Below the pieces are notes generated by a model. It made no database searches, had not been told where the DNA came from, and saw only the letters and a list, made by a program, of their open reading frames with translations. Below are positions 59,376 through 64,000 of a DNA stretch of 64,000 bases, piece by piece. The translations under genes and the position numbers were made by a program. The DNA is taken from the NCBI GenBank assembly GCA_023386555.1, contig JAEWJK010000013.1, positions 198,907 through 262,906 of the forward strand. The letters run 5' to 3'. Every line of letters starts with the position of its first letter. The stretch's first letter is position 1. This DNA comes from Bacteroidota bacterium (lineage in GTDB: Bacteria > Bacteroidota > Bacteroidia > Chitinophagales > Chitinophagaceae).

Positions 59376-61562
59376 ATGAAACTCTCTTTATTGAGAACAT
59401 TGTTATTTATATTTCTATTAGCTGGGCCATCAGCATATTCTCAAATGACAGAAGAAGAAGAGAAAAGAGCTAAGGAAAACTTTCAAAAAGCGGGTATACT
59501 AAGACGCAAGGCAAAAGAAGCAGCAGGGAAAGGATGGAACCCTTTCAAAAAGGATATGGCAAAAGCTGAACAGCTATATGAAGAAGCCAATAGAACTTAT
59601 CCTGCAGTACTCATGCTTAGTGCTTACGAAGATAATTTTGACCTTCTCCCTTATTTGAGGATAGACAAGAAAGATGATTTGCGTGGGGCTAATAAAGAAT
59701 GGGGAAATGTTATTAAACTAGTACAGGGTATGAAGATGGTGTATACTTCTAAAACCTTCGGGCATCATTTTATTCCTGCGGAAGAATACCTCCGTCACAT
59801 TTATACAGTGAGGGCCTCAAAGAACATTGTTGGTGGTGATCTTCAATTGGCTTTTGATGATGTAAGAAAAGTAGCTCAAATGCAGTTTTCAAAAAAAGAT
59901 TATAAGGAATATGTAATGAGTCCTGCAGGTGGTCCTAGTACAAAGGGTGTATTCTATACAGCTCAATATGTTGCTTTTCTAAACGAAGAAAAAGAGTTGA
60001 TAGAACTCCTGCAAAAGAAATTCAAAGAATTCGGAGATGATCTCTATTTCGATATGGGAAATATCTACCTGGCTATTCTAAATAAAGATTATGATAAGGC
60101 TATTGCCTTGGCAGAGGAGTTAGAGAAAGGAAACAAAGCAGAAAAACTTACTGCTCGTTATCTACTATCATGGACTTATGCTTTAACAAAGCAAACAGAA
60201 AAATCTGAATCTTATGCAAAACAACTGGTAAAAAATCTTTTTATAACAGATAAAATGGTTAGTAGAATGCGGGCTATGAATGCATTGACCAATAAGAACT
60301 ATGAATTAGCTCTTCAGCTCGCAAATGATGCACTTAAACCGATGAAATGGGTGCATTTAAGTTATGAACAACCAGGAAAGTTTTTCCTTTATACGCTACG
60401 TGCAGAAGCCTATATTGGTCTTAAACAATATGATAAGGCAAAAGCTGATCTCGAACGAGCGATGCTTTACCATAATGCTTATCAACCTGCGATTGATGCT
60501 CTCGCTAAACTGGAAGGTAAAAGCGTTGAAGAAAGGCGAACAGATAAAATACCTCCTTTAATTACAATTACGGATCCTGTCAATAGAGGTCTACAAATCG
60601 TTACTTCCGGTGTTGATATGCTGATTAGGGGAACTGCTACTGATCCTTCTGGGATCAAAGAGGTAAAGATTAATGATCAGCTTGCTTATCTTCAAACAGA
60701 GAATTTCTGGTCGAACGTTACATTGAATGATGGGATTAACAAAATTAAGATTACAGCTACAGACAAAGCAGGAAATATTGCTGAACAGTTTTTTGAACTT
60801 GAAAAAAAAGCTACGGTTGAAACTAAAGTAGATATTGTACCGGTAATTACTAAAGAATCCAAAAACTATGCATTGCTAATTGCAGCACAGAATTATGAAG
60901 ATGATGCAATACCCTCATTATCAAATCCGGTTGCAGATGCTATTAAATTAAAACAATTATTCAAAAGTAATTATAGTTTTTCCGATGATAACATCTTCAC
61001 TTTATTCAACCCAACCACTTTAGATGTAAAAAAGACTTTTGCAGAGATAATGGAAATCATTCAGCCCGATGATAACATCGTCATCTTTTACGCAGGTCAT
61101 GGAATGTGGCAGGAGAGTGATAAAAAGGGATATTGGTTAATGACAGATGCAAAGCGAAATGATGTAAATACTTGGTTTTCTAATAAACTCATGTTGGAAC
61201 TTATAGCAAAACTTCCTTCCCGTCATACACTACTAATCACCGATGCATGTTTCTCTGGTGGAGTGTTTAAAACCAGAAGCCTCGGTACCGATGCTCCACA
61301 AGCTATGCGAGAGCTTAGTGAAAAGATCAGCCGTGTGGCTATCACCAGTGGTAACGATACAGAAGTTCCGGATGAATCTGTCTTCATGAAATACCTCGTA
61401 AAAGCATTGAGTGAAAACAAAGACAAATATCTTACTGCTCAGAAAATGTTCATCAACCACATCATAGAAGCAGTAATGAATGAGACCAAAACCGAACCAC
61501 GTTATGGTACATTGGAATTAGCAGGACATGTAGGTGGTGATTTTATATTTGTAAAGAAATGA
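59376..61562 (+). CDS. Exported TPR-caspase protein 9 (subgroup C, divergent front)
   Basis: The 728-residue protein has a signal peptide (MKLSLLRTLLFIFLLAGPSA ending AYSQ), helical repeats (30-370), an Ig-like domain (about 389-475) and a caspase domain (492-728) with His575 and Cys625. Its Ig-like domain lacks the EPS motif of the others (TDPVNRGLQIV), and the loop after His reads MWQESDKKG instead of VEKEKKG. After the Cys it becomes nearly identical to protein 7. The stop overlaps the CHASE2 gene start (ATGA), tying the array to the membrane gene. Confidence 0.92.
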   Translation: MKLSLLRTLLFIFLLAGPSAYSQMTEEEEKRAKENFQKAGILRRKAKEAAGKGWNPFKKDMAKAEQLYEEANRTYPAVLMLSAYEDNFDLLPYLRIDKKDDLRGANKEWGNVIKLVQGMKMVYTSKTFGHHFIPAEEYLRHIYTVRASKNIVGGDLQLAFDDVRKVAQMQFSKKDYKEYVMSPAGGPSTKGVFYTAQYVAFLNEEKELIELLQKKFKEFGDDLYFDMGNIYLAILNKDYDKAIALAEELEKGNKAEKLTARYLLSWTYALTKQTEKSESYAKQLVKNLFITDKMVSRMRAMNALTNKNYELALQLANDALKPMKWVHLSYEQPGKFFLYTLRAEAYIGLKQYDKAKADLERAMLYHNAYQPAIDALAKLEGKSVEERRTDKIPPLITITDPVNRGLQIVTSGVDMLIRGTATDPSGIKEVKINDQLAYLQTENFWSNVTLNDGINKIKITATDKAGNIAEQFFELEKKATVETKVDIVPVITKESKNYALLIAAQNYEDDAIPSLSNPVADAIKLKQLFKSNYSFSDDNIFTLFNPTTLDVKKTFAEIMEIIQPDDNIVIFYAGHGMWQESDKKGYWLMTDAKRNDVNTWFSNKLMLELIAKLPSRHTLLITDACFSGGVFKTRSLGTDAPQAMRELSEKISRVAITSGNDTEVPDESVFMKYLVKALSENKDKYLTAQKMFINHIIEAVMNETKTEPRYGTLELAGHVGGDFIFVKK

Positions 61563-62758
61563 GAAAACGGTTCAATAGATGGCTGGTTGCTTTTCTGCAT
61601 GGCATTGTCCTGTTCATTATCTCGTGGATATGGCTCAGCTTCTACACCACTTATGGCAGCGAACAAATGCTCATTCAATGGGCTTCGGTAATCAAGCGAA
61701 CTGTTCTGCAAATGGATGAAGATCCGGGTAAAGACGAATACCTTTTCATTAATCTATCGTACGATAAAACGCTTGTTCCGAGTACGGAAGTTTTGGGTAA
61801 TGATGTGATCACAGATCGGTGTAAGATCAGCCAGTTCATGTCTGTGTTAAAGAGAAACCCCAATGCTTTTAAATTCGCTTTTTGCGATGTTTACCTTGCC
61901 GGAGATACCGAATGTGATTCTGCCTTGAATGAATCAGTTTCCGGCTTAAAGAACATAGCATTCCCTGTTCATTATCTTGGCACCGATACACTCGATATTC
62001 CAAAGTTCAATACCAACTATGGCATTGCAGATTATGAGACCAACGATGATGAAGATGCTTTTCTCAAATTTAAAATGGTACAGAATGGTGAGTATCCATC
62101 GATACCTGCATACATCTACAAAACATTAGATGGTGGTAACATTAAAGAGGGGAAGTTTGTTAATACAGATAATGGTACACCTATCTTCAATAGCATGATC
62201 ATCGATTTTCCGATCAGGGCTTTTGAAGTGTTCGAAAATAATGAATACCCGGTTGTGAATTTGTCAGAACTGCTGATGCTACCTGAAGACATATTGGTAA
62301 ATGATTTCTTAAAAAACAAAGTGATACTACTGGGTGATTTTAAAAATGATGTACATGACACCATGTATGACGATACTCCCGGTACATTGATACTTTTAAA
62401 TGTTTATTTAACATTAAAGAATGGCCTGCATAAAGTTTCTTTGTTGTGGGTTTTAATGATGCTGTTATTTTTTACATTGGTATCGTATTATATATTCAAT
62501 CATGAAAGAGCACAAACGAAGCTCGAGAAACACCGGAAGTATTCGTTCCTTGCGTCTATGCTCAATTACCTGATTGTTTTCGGAGCCATATCCATCGCCT
62601 CATATATTTTCTTCAATGTATATATAAACATATTGATCCTGGCTTTATATGCAAATTGCCTGGCCTTCATGGTTGGCGTTTTCAAGAAAACAAAACACTT
62701 TCCTAAACCAATTGATATATTTAACGACATCAAAGAATTTTATTTTAGTTTTAAATAG
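61559..62758 (+). CDS. CHASE2-like membrane sensor without output domain
   Basis: The 399-residue protein has an N-terminal membrane helix (about 9-29), an extracytoplasmic domain (30-295) and three membrane helices (about 296-316, 337-358, 360-378) followed by only about 20 cytoplasmic residues. This is the layout of CHASE2 sensors: the segment before the helices, KNKVILLGDFKNDVHDT to GTLILLNVYLTLKNG, matches the CHASE2 end pattern. Usual CHASE2 proteins carry a kinase, cyclase or other effector after the last helix; here it is absent. From memory CHASE2 is fused to caspase-like domains in cyanobacteria. Overlap with protein 9 implies co-translation. Confidence 0.8.
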   Translation: MRKRFNRWLVAFLHGIVLFIISWIWLSFYTTYGSEQMLIQWASVIKRTVLQMDEDPGKDEYLFINLSYDKTLVPSTEVLGNDVITDRCKISQFMSVLKRNPNAFKFAFCDVYLAGDTECDSALNESVSGLKNIAFPVHYLGTDTLDIPKFNTNYGIADYETNDDEDAFLKFKMVQNGEYPSIPAYIYKTLDGGNIKEGKFVNTDNGTPIFNSMIIDFPIRAFEVFENNEYPVVNLSELLMLPEDILVNDFLKNKVILLGDFKNDVHDTMYDDTPGTLILLNVYLTLKNGLHKVSLLWVLMMLLFFTLVSYYIFNHERAQTKLEKHRKYSFLASMLNYLIVFGAISIASYIFFNVYINILILALYANCLAFMVGVFKKTKHFPKPIDIFNDIKEFYFSFK

Positions 62759-62765
62759 TACTGTT

Positions 62766-63575
62766 ATGAAGCGTATACTCTTTTTATTGATGATCCTTGC
62801 AGCACATGTAACAAATGCACAGGTGTATTATGTAACGTTTATCAAAGGCAGCGTAAAACATTCTGCCAGCGGCAAGACTATTGCCGTAGGAGACAAATTA
62901 TCAGAGAAAGACCAGTTGGTTTTTGTTGATAAAGCATCCAAACTTTCCTGCATCAGCCCGGCAAAAGGAAGGTTTGATATTACCGGCGACAAATCAAAAC
63001 AGAACAGTAAAAAAGAATGGGTGGCAGTATTGTCTGATTTGTTGGTTCCTGCTTATGCATCAAAGCAATTAAGCACAAGAGCAATAGGAGATGAAACAGG
63101 TGCTGATGTACTTTTTAAATCTGCTCATCCTGATAATAAACTGTTACTGATAGAAGATCAGTGGATCGATATTTCCACTACAGCACCACTCGACAAAAGC
63201 AATTTTTACTTTTTGCAGTATGATGTAAATGGAAAGACGATCACTAAAAAAATACCTTCCAAAGAACATTCAATATCTTTTAATAGTTCCTTACTGGTAG
63301 ATGCTAATGGTGAGGTAATACCTGCTGACCAACTATCATCAGTTGCACTTTGTTCGCAAACAGTACAGAATGGTAAGCCGGTTTCTAAGATTGTTGCTAA
63401 GTTTAACCCTGTGTTTTTATCTGCAACTGAATTTAATAATGAAGTGGCTTTACTCAAAACACATTTATCCGGCTTATATAATACACCGGAGAAATTAAAC
63501 AATGAGATCTACAATCACTTTTATGGAAACTACGGTTCCGTAAATCCTTCTTTGTTTAGAAAGTGGTTGAAGTAA
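62766..63575 (+). CDS. Exported FecR-like protein
   Basis: The 269-residue protein has a signal peptide (MKRILFLLMILAAHVTNAQ). A FecR-like domain (about 20-80) reads VYYVTFIKGSVKHSASGKTI, then GDKLSEKDQLVF, KASKLSCISP and KGRFDI, matching the family pattern of ligand-exposed beta repeats. The remaining 180 residues are not recognised. From memory FecR-domain genes often accompany CHASE2 genes, so this pair fits. I chose the ATG at 62766, 7 bases after the CHASE2 stop, because it gives the signal peptide. It is the last gene before a strong terminator. Confidence 0.8.
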   Translation: MKRILFLLMILAAHVTNAQVYYVTFIKGSVKHSASGKTIAVGDKLSEKDQLVFVDKASKLSCISPAKGRFDITGDKSKQNSKKEWVAVLSDLLVPAYASKQLSTRAIGDETGADVLFKSAHPDNKLLLIEDQWIDISTTAPLDKSNFYFLQYDVNGKTITKKIPSKEHSISFNSSLLVDANGEVIPADQLSSVALCSQTVQNGKPVSKIVAKFNPVFLSATEFNNEVALLKTHLSGLYNTPEKLNNEIYNHFYGNYGSVNPSLFRKWLK

Positions 63576-63595
63576 TAATGTCCACGTATAGACTT

Positions 63596-63630
63596 GAAGA
63601 GGCAATTAAATTTTGCCTCTTCTTTATTTT
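63596..63630 (+). terminator. Rho-independent terminator closing the caspase operon
   Basis: GAAGAGGCAA and TTGCCTCTTC form a 10-bp stem with a 7-base loop, followed by TTTATTTTATGG. Confidence 0.9.
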
Positions 63631-63785
63631 ATGGAACCAAGGTTAGTAATGCCATGAAGTATTAATTGTGAATAGAAGCACAAAGCGACAAGTTTCCAGG
63701 TCACCCCGCCTGATGCAAAACCCGTGTTATGCCTTCGTTGTTCTTTCATTATTCTGTTGGTAAATACAATTTCATTGTCCCTTTT

Positions 63786-64000
63786 TTAAATAACACTTCG
63801 TCTAAATGCCCCACTTATTAAGTGCCTCAGCACCCATATTACACGACTGCTCTTTAAGGAATAGTCTACCTCTATAAACAGTACTTCTCTGTTGTAATCA
63901 TCTATCACATTAAAAGATCTAAACTTTGTTCCATTACTCAATACATCTGTCATAAAATCAATACTCCAGGTTTCGGTAAAGCCTTCTGGCACTTCCAAAG
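63786..64000 (-). pseudogene. IS3-family transposase remnant (truncated, cut by window edge)
   Basis: The reading frame enters from beyond the right edge and gives LEVPEGFTETWSIDFMTD and then FNVIDDYNREVLFIEVD, the core of an rve/DDE integrase domain of IS3-type OrfB. The two Asp of the DDE triad are present. After RVIWVLRHL the sequence diverges and stops, so the part with the third catalytic residue (Glu) and the C-terminus is missing. No terminal inverted repeat is seen in 63631-63785, which otherwise shows nothing I recognise. It is an inactive remnant at the border of the caspase region. Confidence 0.8.

Noticed and set aside
41724..61562. Assembly artefact as an explanation for nine similar genes
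   Set aside because: The N-terminal halves are all different, gaps differ in length and the shared parts differ at many synonymous sites, so the array is not a collapsed or duplicated contig. The mosaic in gene 8 still deserves a read check.
41724..63575. Type IX secretion of the caspases because sprA is near
   Set aside because: No C-terminal type IX sorting domain follows the caspase fold in any of the nine proteins.
63631..63785. Terminal inverted repeat or remaining transposase frame left of the IS3 remnant
   Set aside because: Translation on the minus strand gives no transposase motif and no matching repeat pair was found.
1..64000. tRNA, rRNA, CRISPR array or integrase attachment site
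   Set aside because: No cloverleaf-like segment, ribosomal sequence or regularly spaced repeat-spacer pattern was seen in the gaps between genes.

Overview
The window is an AT-rich chromosomal segment of a member of Bacteroidota, most likely family Chitinophagaceae or a close relative. Several signs agree: the type IX secretion translocon gene sprA, class III glutamine synthetase, menaquinone synthesis through futalosine, a heptose epimerase and RecN of Bacteroidota type, signal peptides ending in AxAQ, and promoter-like sites of the form TAnnTTTG with an upstream TTG. The left edge cuts pyrG and the right edge cuts an IS3-type transposase remnant. No tRNA, rRNA or CRISPR array was seen.

Positions 1-32 kb are mostly housekeeping. 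On the minus strand lie pyrG (partial), a Doc-type toxin with a small antitoxin, hldD, purL, a lipoprotein, a SemiSWEET transporter, fabI, recN, a TPR protein, and a zinc-ribbon/Nif3-like pair. Two small minus-strand transcription units with matching promoters follow at 13.0-13.5 kb; one looks like a structured non-coding RNA. The plus strand then carries a response regulator, a class IV aminotransferase and a photolyase. The mqnB-mqnD pair diverges from two PTPS-family genes followed by folE. A two-component system, a polytopic membrane protein, class III glutamine synthetase and an exported M48-like protease come next. Fatty-acid initiation genes (accC, accB, fabD, fabH) fill 27-32 kb on the minus strand. 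Eight copies of a dispersed intergenic repeat, several simple-repeat tracts and two repeat-derived in-frame insertions inside hldD are scattered through this half.

Positions 32-40 kb hold ruvA and the very large sprA. The remaining 23 kb form the most striking region. An exported papain-like protease with a DUF4384-like tail is followed by nine consecutive genes for exported caspase-family (C14) proteins. Each has a signal peptide, a variable TPR/helical N-terminal half, an Ig-like domain and a caspase domain with an intact His/Cys dyad. The run ends with a CHASE2-like membrane sensor without a cytoplasmic output domain and a FecR-like exported protein. Gaps are 20 bp or less and one junction overlaps by 4 bp, so the caspase-CHASE2-FecR run is probably one operon, closed by a strong terminator at 63.6 kb. 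The caspase modules are nearly identical within subgroups while the N-terminal halves differ, and identity changes abruptly at the catalytic cysteine, which suggests tandem duplication followed by gene conversion. I infer an envelope-located system in which many different TPR sensor or adaptor halves feed one kind of protease; its trigger and substrates cannot be read from the sequence.
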